From positions 1-43,090 of the IMG/VR virus record IMGVR_UViG_3300045286_000106: a stretch of 43,090 bases of DNA; one strand, written 5' to 3'. Below the pieces are notes generated by a model, which made no database searches, had not been told where the DNA came from, and worked only from the letters and a program-made list of their open reading frames with translations. The DNA comes from a virus. Made by a program: the position numbers and the translations under genes. Within the stretch, counting starts at the first letter, position 1. Each line of letters opens with the position of its first letter. Shown here in pieces: positions 15,652 through 22,744 of this stretch.

Positions 15652-16172
15652 GTGGCGGCACGTTCCACGGTCTTCGGGCGCGGGTGTCGAAGATCCCACG
15701 CTTTCCATCGACAGAGTGGCGAGCAGTACCGCTGCCACGCGCGGCCACGTACGGCGGGCTTGCCACAAACCGCACACGTCAATCGCTGCACCGGCTTTAG
15801 GGGTTTGGCCATCGTAGCCGTGCCTCTACCAAGCTCTTGAGGGCTTGTCTGGTCCGGACATGTGTGCGGAGCGTGGGCCCTTAAGGCGTCGATCTCTTCG
15901 GAGCTCCAGATCGGCGCGTCCAGCACACGGGCATAGCGCCGCCGGAGCCATACCCTGACCGCCTCTCGCCGTGCCGTCATGTTGGGATACCAGCGAGCGC
16001 CCAGCGCGCAGTTGCATTCCTTGCAGGCTGGAACCTGCCACGGGCCTCGCCATTCAATCGGCGCCACGTCCAGCCGATCCAGCATCGTGCGTGGGACCGT
16101 ATGGTCCACCGTCGACGCATACATGCCGCAGTAGTGGCACGCGGGGACTGCCGTGTCCTGCATCGTTTCCAA
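15648..16172 (-). CDS. HNH endonuclease with C-terminal zinc ribbon
   Basis: 174 residues if started at a TTG at 16172, or 171 from the ATG at 16163; an upstream in-frame stop excludes a longer start and neither has a clear ribosome-binding site. The N-terminal part is HNH-like: CHYCG, STVDHTVPR with the central His, and PACKECNCALG ending the fold. The last 55 residues form a second Cys module (LTCAVCGKPA then YCSPLCRWKAW) that is not part of a minimal HNH enzyme. It overlaps RusA by four bases. It may be a homing-type nuclease or a packaging-associated nickase. Confidence 0.82.
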   Translation of the reverse strand: METMQDTAVPACHYCGMYASTVDHTVPRTMLDRLDVAPIEWRGPWQVPACKECNCALGARWYPNMTARREAVRVWLRRRYARVLDAPIWSSEEIDALRAHAPHTCPDQTSPQELGRGTATMAKPLKPVQRLTCAVCGKPAVRGRAWQRYCSPLCRWKAWDLRHPRPKTVERAAT

Positions 16173-16266
16173 CGCATACTGACATAGCGACTTCGCTTTG
16201 CGTTTGCAACGCTCTGGAACCAGCGCAGGGAGTTTTTAGAGGCATTCCCGTGGGGTGTCCGTGCCG

Positions 16267-16566
16267 TCATTCGGCCCTCCCGGCATGGCGCGTCCCCGGT
16301 CGGGTCATCCGGACGTACTCTTTCCGCTTCTCCCACCACGCGAGGTGCCGGCCGCAGGGGCGCCAGCGCCACGACACCTGGCCCGTTTCCAGGTCAGTGT
16401 ACTTGGTCCCGTGATAGCCCCCGCAAGTGTTGGTCACGTCGACCGACGCGGGGTTCTCCTGCTCGACCCCGGTGTTGTACCGGCAGCGGCCGGCCAGGCA
16501 GGCGGCATGCCAGACCCGTTCGCGACGGGCACTGGTCTCCAGCGAGATTTCGAGGGGCGTCGGCAT
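16267..16566 (-). CDS. Small Cys/Trp-rich protein, unknown
   Basis: 99 residues with ATG at 16566, two bases after the upstream gene. It contains Cys in HAACLAGRCRY, TNTCGGY and RPCGRH, with a Trp/Arg-rich QVSWRWRPCGRHLAWWEK. The Cys spacing suggests a metal site. The 94 bases after it hold no gene; they include a 13-base dyad (GCGTT-TGC-AACGC, 16200-16212) and lead to the HNH gene. Function unknown. Confidence 0.65.
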   Translation of the reverse strand: MPTPLEISLETSARRERVWHAACLAGRCRYNTGVEQENPASVDVTNTCGGYHGTKYTDLETGQVSWRWRPCGRHLAWWEKRKEYVRMTRPGTRHAGRAE

Positions 16567-16568
16567 CG

Positions 16569-17027
16569 CTATTCGCTCCCCACAATGCGCTTCAACTGCT
16601 CGCGCAGCTCGGCCTTGCGGGCTGCGACTTGGGCCGGCGTCAAGGCGGCGTCGGCGGCGAGTTTCGCCCGATGGGCTTCGGCCGTCGCTTCCAGGCTCTT
16701 CACGATGGCGCCGGCGAGCTCACCCATGTTGACCGGACTTGGGAGTGCCTGGCGCACGGGAGGCGGCCCCACGGGTGCCGACGTGTAGGCGCTTTGGTTC
16801 AAGTAGTACTCTTTGGGCGGGCAGGCGAGCTTTCGGATCGTGCCCGGCTTCGGGAAGAACTCGCAGGTGGCTTGTGCCTCGTCGATCCCTTCCAGCAGCC
16901 GGGCGAGCGGGAGATCGTCGAGACCCCGGCAATAGCCCTCGATGCGGCCGGGGCTCATGGGTTCCTTGAACGTCTCGGCCAAGGCCACGAGGGCCGCCAC
17001 AAACGTCGGGCGTTCGTCGTTAGTCAT
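16569..17027 (-). CDS. Helicase-loader-like phage replication protein
   Basis: 152 residues from the ATG at 17027 (GTCAACC-rich leader, stop-start overlap with the DnaD-like gene). The first 70 residues carry the pattern of small phage helicase loaders of the G39P type: a helical FVAALVALAETFKEP, YCRGLDDLPLARLLEGIDEA, then FFPKPGTIRKL. The rest is a Pro-rich linker and a charged C-terminal helix. Such proteins deliver or hold a replicative helicase. The phage shows no helicase of its own, so host DnaB is the likely client. Confidence 0.65.
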   Translation of the reverse strand: MTNDERPTFVAALVALAETFKEPMSPGRIEGYCRGLDDLPLARLLEGIDEAQATCEFFPKPGTIRKLACPPKEYYLNQSAYTSAPVGPPPVRQALPSPVNMGELAGAIVKSLEATAEAHRAKLAADAALTPAQVAARKAELREQLKRIVGSE

Positions 17028-17815
17028 GTCAACCTCGCAAGGGTCGGTTTCGGGGCCGGGCGCTGGGCCTGCGTCCGGCGGAACCACTCGTCGGCCGCGG
17101 CCGCGTTCTGTTGCCCGACCGGCGAGAGGAGCGGCACGGCGACGCTGGTCGCTTCGTCTTCCCAGCGTTTCTGGTTGAGCCAGGTGGTCGGGTGCGGGAT
17201 GAAGGCGCCGCCGTCCTTCGTCCAGTCGGGCCACGTCCGCTGCGTCGCGATCGCGGCGAGCATCTGCGCTTGTAGCGTCTCGTCCGGTGCTAGCTTCGCC
17301 CACGCGGCCCGCGCGGTCTCCTTGCCCTTCTTGCGCGGATAGGCGTCCCAGAAGCACTCGAATCCTCCCCCCACACCCCCCTCAGAACCAGAAGAAGAAC
17401 GGGAAGAAGAAGATCCCGTTCCCGACCCGACCCGACCCCTAGGCATCTCCTGTTGTGTAACATCTGAAATGTTCGCGCGAACATCCAGCGAACGTTTGCG
17501 TAACGACTTCATGCGGCCCTTCGCCTCTTTCCTCTTTTGTTTCAAGTGCTTAGCGGAGGGGTTGTAGATGAGATAGTCGTGGATGAGGTAATCGTCACCG
17601 TCCGTTTCCCACAAACGGGCGTCGAGCAATTCCTTGATGAGGTCGTGGTCGCCACGCGCGCAGAGCAACAACGCCACATGCATCGGGAGCCGTCCGTCCG
17701 TCTCGTGGCTGCCGACCCATGACAGGGACACCACGAAGGCGCCAAGGGCACCGAGGGAGCATCGGAGTGCTTTCGGGTGGCTATGGAAGCGGTCGTCGAT
17801 TTTGGCCCACGACAT
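17024..17815 (-). CDS. DnaD-like replication initiation protein
   Basis: 263 residues from the ATG at 17815 (GAGGGG upstream). The N-terminal domain MSWAKIDDRFHSHPKAL with GRLPMHVALLL and LWETDGDDYLIHDYLIYNP is the winged-helix start of many phage replisome organisers. A Ser/Arg/Gly-rich linker (about 130-160) leads to a C-terminal ECFWDAYPRKKGKETARAAW region with a late HPTTWLNQKRWEDE, also usual in these proteins. It would bind the phage origin and recruit the loader encoded directly downstream. It is the first enzymatic gene of the leftward operon. Confidence 0.8.
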   Translation of the reverse strand: MSWAKIDDRFHSHPKALRCSLGALGAFVVSLSWVGSHETDGRLPMHVALLLCARGDHDLIKELLDARLWETDGDDYLIHDYLIYNPSAKHLKQKRKEAKGRMKSLRKRSLDVRANISDVTQQEMPRGRVGSGTGSSSSRSSSGSEGGVGGGFECFWDAYPRKKGKETARAAWAKLAPDETLQAQMLAAIATQRTWPDWTKDGGAFIPHPTTWLNQKRWEDEATSVAVPLLSPVGQQNAAAADEWFRRTQAQRPAPKPTLARLT

Positions 17816-17834
17816 CCCAACCCCTCCCGGTGCC

Positions 17835-18026
17835 TTACTGCTTCGGACGGGCGAGTTCATCGGGGGGAATGTCGGTCATCTTCGCGATCTCCAGCACCCA
17901 GCGGGCATCGGAGATCCAGCCCTTGCGACGCCAGCGCACCCACGTCGAGGTGGGGATTCCCGTCTTGACGACGGCCGGCGTAGGGCCGCCCAAACGGTCG
18001 ATAGCCTTCTTGACGGCATTCGGCAT
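17835..18026 (-). CDS. Cro/YdaS-like HTH regulator
   Basis: 63 residues from the ATG at 18026. The sequence KKAIDRLGGPTPAVVKTGIP then STWVRWRRKGWISDAR is the short helix-turn-helix form of YdaS/Cro-type repressors, ending TDIPPDELARPKQ. It faces the rightward early operon across an 87-base gap that holds a TTGACA promoter and a 7-base inverted repeat, the usual setting for a switch repressor. The absence of an integrase makes true lysogeny uncertain; it may just time early transcription. Confidence 0.82.
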   Translation of the reverse strand: MPNAVKKAIDRLGGPTPAVVKTGIPTSTWVRWRRKGWISDARWVLEIAKMTDIPPDELARPKQ

Positions 18027-18047
18027 GAGCGCGACAGTACCACGCGG

Positions 18048-18088
18048 CCATTGTGTCGTGCAAGTCGCGCGATGCCGCTTGACAATGG
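18048..18088. promoter_or_regulatory. Inverted repeat overlapping the early promoter (operator candidate)
   Basis: CCATTGT at 18048-18054 is exactly inverted as ACAATGG at 18082-18088, centred between the divergent genes. The right arm overlaps the end of the TTGACA box. It may bind the Cro-like protein encoded at 17835-18026. A 7-base match could be chance. Confidence 0.4.
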
Positions 18089-18107
18089 TAGCCGATGTTG
18101 GCAGTAT
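18079..18107 (+). promoter_or_regulatory. Early rightward promoter candidate
   Basis: A perfect -35 box TTGACA (18079-18084), a 17-base spacer, and CAGTAT (18102-18107) as a weak -10. It points into the early operon and would start RNA near 18114, which favours the downstream ATGs over the GTG at 18114 for the first gene. Confidence 0.55.
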
Positions 18108-18176
18108 CGCGGTGTGGCTGAGTACACGGATGCCGAGTGGGCGAGCATGGAGCGGCAAGCGCCGCGCGGGAGAGCC

Positions 18177-18524
18177 ATGGACTGCACCGAGACGTGCGAG
18201 TGCTGCGGGACACGCGGCAAGCTGTACGAGGCGATGGACGGGCAGTGTGAGTCGTGCGCGGGCTACGTCTGCCGCGCCTGCTACGCCCAGCTCCTCGCCG
18301 ACCACGACGACGCACCCTACGACCGCGTGCTCTGCTGGGCGTGCGCCATCCGCAACTTCTGGGACGCGGCGGTCCAGGTCGTGATGCTGACGGACCCGGA
18401 GGAGTACGACCCGATCAAGCCTTGCCCCGGATGCGGAGAGACGCCGCGTTATGGATGGGACGATCCGTACACGCGCGAGGAGCACCGTAACTGCTGGATG
18501 ATCCAGCACGAGGGTGACCGATGA
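18177..18524 (+). CDS. Multi-CxxC zinc-binding protein
   Basis: 115 residues from the ATG at 18177, which has GGGAGA six bases upstream. In-frame ATG 18147 and GTG 18114 would add 10 or 21 residues, but the likely transcript begins about 18114. There are several Cys pairs: CTETCECCG, CESCAG, CRACY, CWAC and CPGCG, so two or three zinc sites are plausible. First gene of the early operon, with ATGA coupling to the next. It may be a small DNA- or RNA-polymerase-binding regulator; no family recognised. Confidence 0.75.
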   Translation: MDCTETCECCGTRGKLYEAMDGQCESCAGYVCRACYAQLLADHDDAPYDRVLCWACAIRNFWDAAVQVVMLTDPEEYDPIKPCPGCGETPRYGWDDPYTREEHRNCWMIQHEGDR

Positions 18525-18802
18525 TTACAGACCGCGTTTTGATCGTGCAGGGGCTGCTTATCGGAGTCGGATTGCTGGCGGTCGGCTATCTCATCGGGCG
18601 CCGTCCCGAGATGCCGGATTTGACGCGGATCGTGTGCGGTCGGTTGCCGGCGATCAGCGTCGAATGCAAGCACGGTATGGGGGTCGAAGCGGAGACCTCG
18701 TCGTGCCTCATCTCGCAAGGCTATGGGTCCTGCACGGATGTGCGTGGGCAACTGCGCTGCACGGCGTCCTTGGCCGAGTGGAAAAATTGGGGGGACCGAT
18801 GA
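18521..18802 (+). CDS. Membrane-anchored Cys protein, paralogue A
   Basis: 93 residues. An N-terminal membrane helix (VQGLLIGVGLLAVGYLIG) is followed by a soluble domain with Cys in IVCGR, VECKH, SSCLISQGYGSCTD and LRCTA. The C-terminal half aligns with the protein at 21038-21325 (SCLI, then G-x-x-x-C-x-D, then LRC-x-A-x-L). Coupled by ATGA to both neighbours. Unknown role; the even Cys count and a membrane anchor suggest a disulphide-bonded periplasmic domain. Confidence 0.72.
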   Translation: MITDRVLIVQGLLIGVGLLAVGYLIGRRPEMPDLTRIVCGRLPAISVECKHGMGVEAETSSCLISQGYGSCTDVRGQLRCTASLAEWKNWGDR

Positions 18803-18987
18803 GCGGTTGCTACAGCTACGATATGTGGAAGGCGCACGATCCCGCGTGGGACGAGGATGGCTCTGACGGCCCCTTCTGCCCGGACTGCGGGCGCGTGGTC
18901 GGAGGACCGCCGTCCGGTTACGCGGTCCTGTGCCGGACGTGCGTGGAGCGGCATGCCCGCCACGAGAGGAGCGACGATGGCGAGTGA
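18799..18987 (+). CDS. Small zinc-ribbon protein
   Basis: 62 residues beginning MSGCYSYDMW. A CPDCG and a CRTC pair 20 residues apart make a standard zinc ribbon, and His-rich basic residues end the protein. It starts in an ATGA overlap with the previous gene and overlaps the start of the RecT-like gene by 11 bases. Confidence 0.7.
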   Translation: MSGCYSYDMWKAHDPAWDEDGSDGPFCPDCGRVVGGPPSGYAVLCRTCVERHARHERSDDGE

Positions 18988-19978
18988 CGTAGCGGTGGTC
19001 GAGCCGGCCCTGTCGGCGTCGGCCGTCGAAGCGGTCTTGCTCGACGGCGACCTCGCGAAGCTCCAGCCGGCTGAGCGCGTGGTTTACTACCACCGCGTCT
19101 GCGAGTCGGTGGGTCTCAACCCGTTGACCAAGCCGTTCGAGTACATCCGCCTGAACGGGAAGCTCGTCCTCTACGCGCGGCGCGACTGCACGGAGCAGCT
19201 CCGGAAGCTCCATGGCGTGTCGGTCAGCGACATGACGACGGAACTCATCGGCGACGTGTACGTGGTCCGGGCGACGTTCACCGATCGCCACGGGCGCACC
19301 GATCAGGCGACGGGTGCCGTCCCGATCAAGGGGCTGTCGGGCGAGAATCTGGCGAACGCCTATCTCAAGGCCGAGACCAAGTGTAAACGGCGCGGCACGT
19401 TGAGCATCTGCGGGCTGGGGATGCTGGACGAGACGGAGGTGGCGAGCATTCCGGGGGCGAAGCCGGGCGACGCGGAGGCGCCGGCGCCCTCGCCCTTCAC
19501 GCCGCCGCGGCGCAAGAGTGCGACGCTTCCATCAGCCGTTACCCCGGTCACGGGGCGCTGTTTGGATTGTGGCGCCGACGTGCCAGCAGAAGGCTTTACC
19601 GATCATACGTGCGAGCGCGAGCCTGGCAGCGACGAGGACTTGAACGCGCTCGACCGGCAAGAGGCGGCGTTGGAGGGGGAGGCTCCACCACGGGCACCGG
19701 CACAACTCCCCCTCACGCCGCCCGCCGATGCGATCAGCCCGGCGCGGGTCAAGCGGGTGTACGCCCTCATCCATGCGGCATTGCAGGAACACGGATGCGC
19801 GGACACGTCGGAAAGCGTCAAGCTCGTCGAGGACAAGCTGAACGAACTGACCATGCGGCATCTGGAGATTCCCGTGTGGAAGCACGTCTCGTGGAAGGGA
19901 CCGAAGGGCGAAACAGAGTACGACCGCGTATGCGCCGCCATCGGGCCCATTGTGGAGAAGCTGGCGAGGGGCGCATGA
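18977..19978 (+). CDS. RecT-like single-strand annealing protein
   Basis: 333 residues, ATG with GAGAGGAGC upstream. The first 165 residues match a widespread phage family: AERVVYYHRVCESVGLNPLT, FEYIRLNGKLVLYARRDCTE, GAVPIKGLSGENLANAYLKA and ETKCKRRGTLSICGLGMLDE. Relatives are usually annotated as RecT-like DNA annealing or recombination proteins. The rest is a Pro-rich linker with a CLDCG/DHTC zinc-like motif (about 195-215) and a helical C-terminal domain that is not part of the core. It is followed by an HNH gene and then an exonuclease, its probable partner in RecE/RecT-type recombination. Confidence 0.8.
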   Translation: MASDVAVVEPALSASAVEAVLLDGDLAKLQPAERVVYYHRVCESVGLNPLTKPFEYIRLNGKLVLYARRDCTEQLRKLHGVSVSDMTTELIGDVYVVRATFTDRHGRTDQATGAVPIKGLSGENLANAYLKAETKCKRRGTLSICGLGMLDETEVASIPGAKPGDAEAPAPSPFTPPRRKSATLPSAVTPVTGRCLDCGADVPAEGFTDHTCEREPGSDEDLNALDRQEAALEGEAPPRAPAQLPLTPPADAISPARVKRVYALIHAALQEHGCADTSESVKLVEDKLNELTMRHLEIPVWKHVSWKGPKGETEYDRVCAAIGPIVEKLARGA

Positions 19979-20460
19979 TACGCCCGATCGTGGATCGCTT
20001 CTGGCCGAAGGTGGACAAGGCGCCCGGCCTTGGTCCCACGGGAGAATGCTGGTTGTGGCGTGGGGCGATCGGGGCCACGGGACACTACGGAGAAATATGG
20101 GGAGGCGCCAGTTGTCCTCGGCCGTTGCGTGCTCATCGGGTCGCGTGGGTCTTGACGCACGCACACATTCCAGAAGGCATGAATGTGCTCCATCGGTGTG
20201 ACACCCCGCTTTGCGTACGGCCCGCGCATCTCTTTCTCGGGGACCAATTGGAAAATGTCCGAGACATGGATGCCAAAGGCCGACGCCGCGTGTGTCGCAA
20301 GCTGATAACGGCCGAAACCTACGAAGACATCCGCCGATCATATGTTCCAGGCTATCGACGTCACGGGGGGAACATCGCGGCAATCGCAGCGAGGCACGGC
20401 ATCAGCGTACGCTGGGCGCGACGGATCGCACGCGGATGGACACCGACGTGCCTGTCGTGA
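19975..20460 (+). CDS. HNH homing-type endonuclease
   Basis: 161 residues. Classic HNH_3 arrangement: ECWLWRGAI, then RAHRVAWVLTHAHIPEGM, then the core NVLHRCDTPLCVRPAHLFLG and NVRDMDAKGR. The C-terminal 50 residues contain a helix-turn-helix-like part (GNIAAIAARHGISVRWARRI) used by such enzymes for target DNA binding. It sits between the RecT-like and exonuclease genes, a position typical of a mobile nuclease that has settled in an operon without breaking it. It starts in an ATGA overlap and ends 25 bases inside the next gene. Confidence 0.92.
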   Translation: MIRPIVDRFWPKVDKAPGLGPTGECWLWRGAIGATGHYGEIWGGASCPRPLRAHRVAWVLTHAHIPEGMNVLHRCDTPLCVRPAHLFLGDQLENVRDMDAKGRRRVCRKLITAETYEDIRRSYVPGYRRHGGNIAAIAARHGISVRWARRIARGWTPTCLS

Positions 20461-21041
20461 CGTTTGTGGAAGAGGACCACTCTTATTGGATGGATGGTCG
20501 ACGTGTGCCGAGCGTCACGCAGATTTTGGAACTCGCTGCATTGACCGTAGACTACTCAACCATCCCCGCTGCGACGCTGGCGCATGCGCGGGAACGTGGA
20601 AGCCACGTCGATCTCTGTTGCGACCTCTACGACCAGGACGACCTCGACTGGACGACGGTGCATCCCGAATGCGTGCCGTACGTGAAGGCGTGGGCCGCGT
20701 TTCGGGAACGCGAGCGGTTCACGCCGACGCTGTGGCAGCATCGCGTGTACCATGAGCGGCTGGAGTACGCAGGGACGATTGACGCTTATGGGGATGGCGT
20801 GCTCGTCGAGCGGAAATGTACGAGCAAGCTCAGTCCGTCCTATGCGATTCAAACGGCACTGTACGCGATGGCGATGGACTTTCCGGATCGCTGGATCGTC
20901 CAACTGAAGAAGGACGGGAGTTATGTCCTCGTGGACGGCGAGGCCGAAGCCAATCGGATCGGCCGTTGTGATTACGAGGCAGCTGCGGGGGCCGTGGCCG
21001 TCGCGCGGTGGAAGTTGCAAACCAACGGGAGGGGCAAGTGA
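20436..21041 (+). CDS. PD-(D/E)XK exonuclease (RecB/RecE-type)
   Basis: 201 residues from the ATG at 20436. The N-terminus VVTFVEEDHSYWMDGRRVPSVTQIL is the usual opening of phage PD-(D/E)XK exonucleases. The active site reads GTIDAYGDGVLVERKCTS: Asp of GTID and E-R-K bind metal and activate water. A later AIQTALYAMA helix fits the Gln-containing motif of this superfamily. It would chew 5' ends so that the RecT-like protein can anneal strands. It starts inside the HNH gene and ends in a GTGA overlap. Confidence 0.87.
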   Translation: MDTDVPVVTFVEEDHSYWMDGRRVPSVTQILELAALTVDYSTIPAATLAHARERGSHVDLCCDLYDQDDLDWTTVHPECVPYVKAWAAFRERERFTPTLWQHRVYHERLEYAGTIDAYGDGVLVERKCTSKLSPSYAIQTALYAMAMDFPDRWIVQLKKDGSYVLVDGEAEANRIGRCDYEAAAGAVAVARWKLQTNGRGK

Positions 21042-21325
21042 CAGAGGAAACGCATCCCCCAGTTGTGTGGTTGTTACTCGGCATCGCGATCGGCTGGGTG
21101 GCCTCAGACCAGTATCCCGTCGCACCCCTGGTGCAGTGGCGGGACCGCACGCCAGACATTGAGGTGCGGTGTGCCTACGAGTTTCCCGAAGGCGTGACCT
21201 TTGACCGGGGCACCGTTGCTGCCGCGTCGTGTCTCATCCCGGCTGGGGCCGACGGATGCTCCGACGAGGCACACGCTCTGCGCTGCCTCGCCCATCTCAC
21301 GTACCGCGAGCGGAGGATTCCATGA
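21038..21325 (+). CDS. Membrane-anchored Cys protein, paralogue B
   Basis: 95 residues from a GTG coupled to the exonuclease stop. One N-terminal membrane helix (VVWLLLGIAIGWVAS), then a soluble part with EVRCAYEF, ASCLIPAGADGCSDEA and LRCLAHL. The last 35 residues align with the protein at 18521-18802, so the pair likely arose by duplication within the early operon. Role unknown. Confidence 0.72.
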   Translation: MTEETHPPVVWLLLGIAIGWVASDQYPVAPLVQWRDRTPDIEVRCAYEFPEGVTFDRGTVAAASCLIPAGADGCSDEAHALRCLAHLTYRERRIP

Positions 21326-21510
21326 GACGCATCGACATTGACTGGACGAGTCTCGAAAGCCGGCGGGCGTGGGAGCAACGGCCCGTGTCGTTGGCGGGCC
21401 AGCATGTACGGCAACGGCGGCTCGACGTGTACCTGGGGATACTTGGATTTGTGTTCATGCTGGGTTGGGTTGCGTTCGTGTCGTGGGCCGTGCTGGTGGG
21501 GCTGCGATGA
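21322..21510 (+). CDS. Small membrane protein
   Basis: 62 residues with a charged N-terminal half (MRRIDIDWTSLESRRAWEQR) and one C-terminal membrane helix (LGILGFVFMLGWVAFVSWAV). GGAGGATTCC precedes the ATG. First of a run of tiny membrane proteins in the early operon; unknown function. Confidence 0.65.
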   Translation: MRRIDIDWTSLESRRAWEQRPVSLAGQHVRQRRLDVYLGILGFVFMLGWVAFVSWAVLVGLR

Positions 21511-21578
21511 CGCTATGCGAACTGCTTGCGGCGCTTTTCGTCGTCCTGGTGATCGTCGGCATCGGAGAATTGCTATGA
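21507..21578 (+). CDS. 23-residue membrane peptide
   Basis: Begins and ends in ATGA overlaps with its neighbours. It is almost wholly a hydrophobic helix (LLAALFVVLVIVGIGELL). The overlaps are the main evidence that it is real. Confidence 0.45.
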   Translation: MTLCELLAALFVVLVIVGIGELL

Positions 21579-21670
21579 CGGTGAACGAGCTGGAGCGGCT
21601 GTCTAAGGCGGGTGACGCCAGGGCCGAGATCGCTGGAGCCGTGAGCGGGAATGCCCCCTCGCGGACCTGA
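21575..21670 (+). CDS. 31-residue soluble peptide
   Basis: Starts in an ATGA overlap. MTVNELERLSKAGDARAEIAG looks like an amphipathic helix, with no membrane segment. It ends one base before the next gene. Function unknown; support is positional only. Confidence 0.4.
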   Translation: MTVNELERLSKAGDARAEIAGAVSGNAPSRT

Positions 21671-21671
21671 C

Positions 21672-21779
21672 ATGACGGAGCCGCCGGTCCCCTGGTGGGA
21701 GCCCGTGGTGGTCGTCGTCTGCGCGCTTGGGTTCACGCTGTTGACCGTGTGGGCGCTCGTGATGGGTGGTGCCGAGTGA
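21672..21779 (+). CDS. 35-residue membrane peptide
   Basis: MTEPPVPWWEP followed by a single membrane helix (VVVVVCALGFTLLTVWALVM). Its stop overlaps the next GTG. Together with its neighbours it forms a cluster of early membrane peptides. Confidence 0.45.
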   Translation: MTEPPVPWWEPVVVVVCALGFTLLTVWALVMGGAE

Positions 21780-21958
21780 CGGTCTGGGACAGCCTCAAGG
21801 CGCTGATCGTGACAGTCTGTCTCTTGCCGTTCCTCGTGGGCTTCGTGGGCCTCATCGTGTGCGCCGTTTGGGCGACCAACGGGTTGGTTCTTGTGCTGTT
21901 CGCGGCACTTGGTCTCGCCGCGCTGGGGGTGAGTTTGCTTGATCGGTGGTTCCCATGA
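21776..21958 (+). CDS. Two-helix small membrane protein
   Basis: 60 residues from a GTG. Two hydrophobic helices (IVTVCLLPFLVGFVGLIVCA and GLVLVLFAALGLAALGVSLL) separated by a short WATN turn, ending DRWFP. The topology is holin-like, but the gene lies in the early operon, so interference with the host membrane or superinfection exclusion is an alternative. Confidence 0.6.
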   Translation: MTVWDSLKALIVTVCLLPFLVGFVGLIVCAVWATNGLVLVLFAALGLAALGVSLLDRWFP

Positions 21959-22062
21959 TCGGCCGATGGCTCGTGACGGGGGCGGCGCTGCTCCTCTTCG
22001 CTGTGGGGCTCGTGCTCGCGGCGTGGGACGAGCTCCGCGCGTGGGTGTGGAGGCGGCGATGA
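21955..22062 (+). CDS. 35-residue membrane peptide with basic tail
   Basis: A single helix (LVTGAALLLFAVGLVLAAW) followed by DELRAWVWRRR. ATGA overlaps at both ends. Unknown role. Confidence 0.5.
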   Translation: MIGRWLVTGAALLLFAVGLVLAAWDELRAWVWRRR

Positions 22063-22493
22063 GAAAACGGGGCGAGCGGGTGGGCGTGCTGGGGGCGCTG
22101 GGCTCCGAAGGGCTCGTCACGGAGGCCTGTGCGACCCTGCCCGACTCGGGCGCGCGCCGCCTCATGCTGGCCGTGCTCTCGGATGCGCTCGGGTGCCTTG
22201 CGACGACGAGCCACGTGCGACCGCGGAAGCCCGTTGTGCTCAAGGATCATGTGCGCGGCCGGAAGGGGCAACCGGGCACAATCGCGCAGAAACTTGCGGA
22301 CTTACGCGCGGAGACGCTCGCGTGGTTTCAGAGTGACGAGGACCACCCCTACACGTTCGTCGGCATTTGCCAGGCGACGGGACTCGATCCGACGGCGATC
22401 CGGGAAGAGCTCCAGCGGCGGGCGTGGCGGGGGGTCGCGCGCATGCATCGGTCGGCTCTCTTGCACACGCGCGAAACCCCGAGCACGCGCTAG
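22059..22493 (+). CDS. Phage HTH-like protein, last gene of the early operon
   Basis: 144 residues. The second half (RAETLAWFQSDEDHPYTFVG then ICQATGLDPTAIREELQRR) follows a pattern common in phages and often placed late in early operons, where the helices look like a DNA-binding HTH. The first half contains an Ala/Leu-rich helix. A transcription regulator is a reasonable guess. Its stop shares a CTAG palindrome with the stop of the convergent gene. Confidence 0.65.
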   Translation: MRKRGERVGVLGALGSEGLVTEACATLPDSGARRLMLAVLSDALGCLATTSHVRPRKPVVLKDHVRGRKGQPGTIAQKLADLRAETLAWFQSDEDHPYTFVGICQATGLDPTAIREELQRRAWRGVARMHRSALLHTRETPSTR

Positions 22494-22744
22494 CGTCGTA
22501 TCTTCGTCGCTGTCAGCTTCGGCATGGGGAGCGCGGGCGGAATCGGCCCCTCGTCGGGGGCGATCCGGACTTGCCAGTAGGGGACGGCGCCGGCATTCGC
22601 GACGCGCACGCCCACGGCGATGACGCGCGCCCCGAGACTGTCGCCGTGGCAGAACACGAGGCAGAGGACGAGGGCGATGCCGGTGAGGACGCCCGCGCCG
22701 TAGATGAGTAGGACGCGGCGAAGGCGCTTGAGGCGGGGCTTCAT
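22490..22744 (-). CDS. Membrane-anchored protein
   Basis: 84 residues from the ATG at 22744. A basic start (MKPRLKRLRR) and one membrane helix (VLLIYGAGVLTGIALVLCLV), then a beta-like periplasmic part (VIAVGVRVANAGAVPYWQVRI). Last gene of a leftward operon. Function unknown. Confidence 0.65.
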   Translation of the reverse strand: MKPRLKRLRRVLLIYGAGVLTGIALVLCLVFCHGDSLGARVIAVGVRVANAGAVPYWQVRIAPDEGPIPPALPMPKLTATKIRR

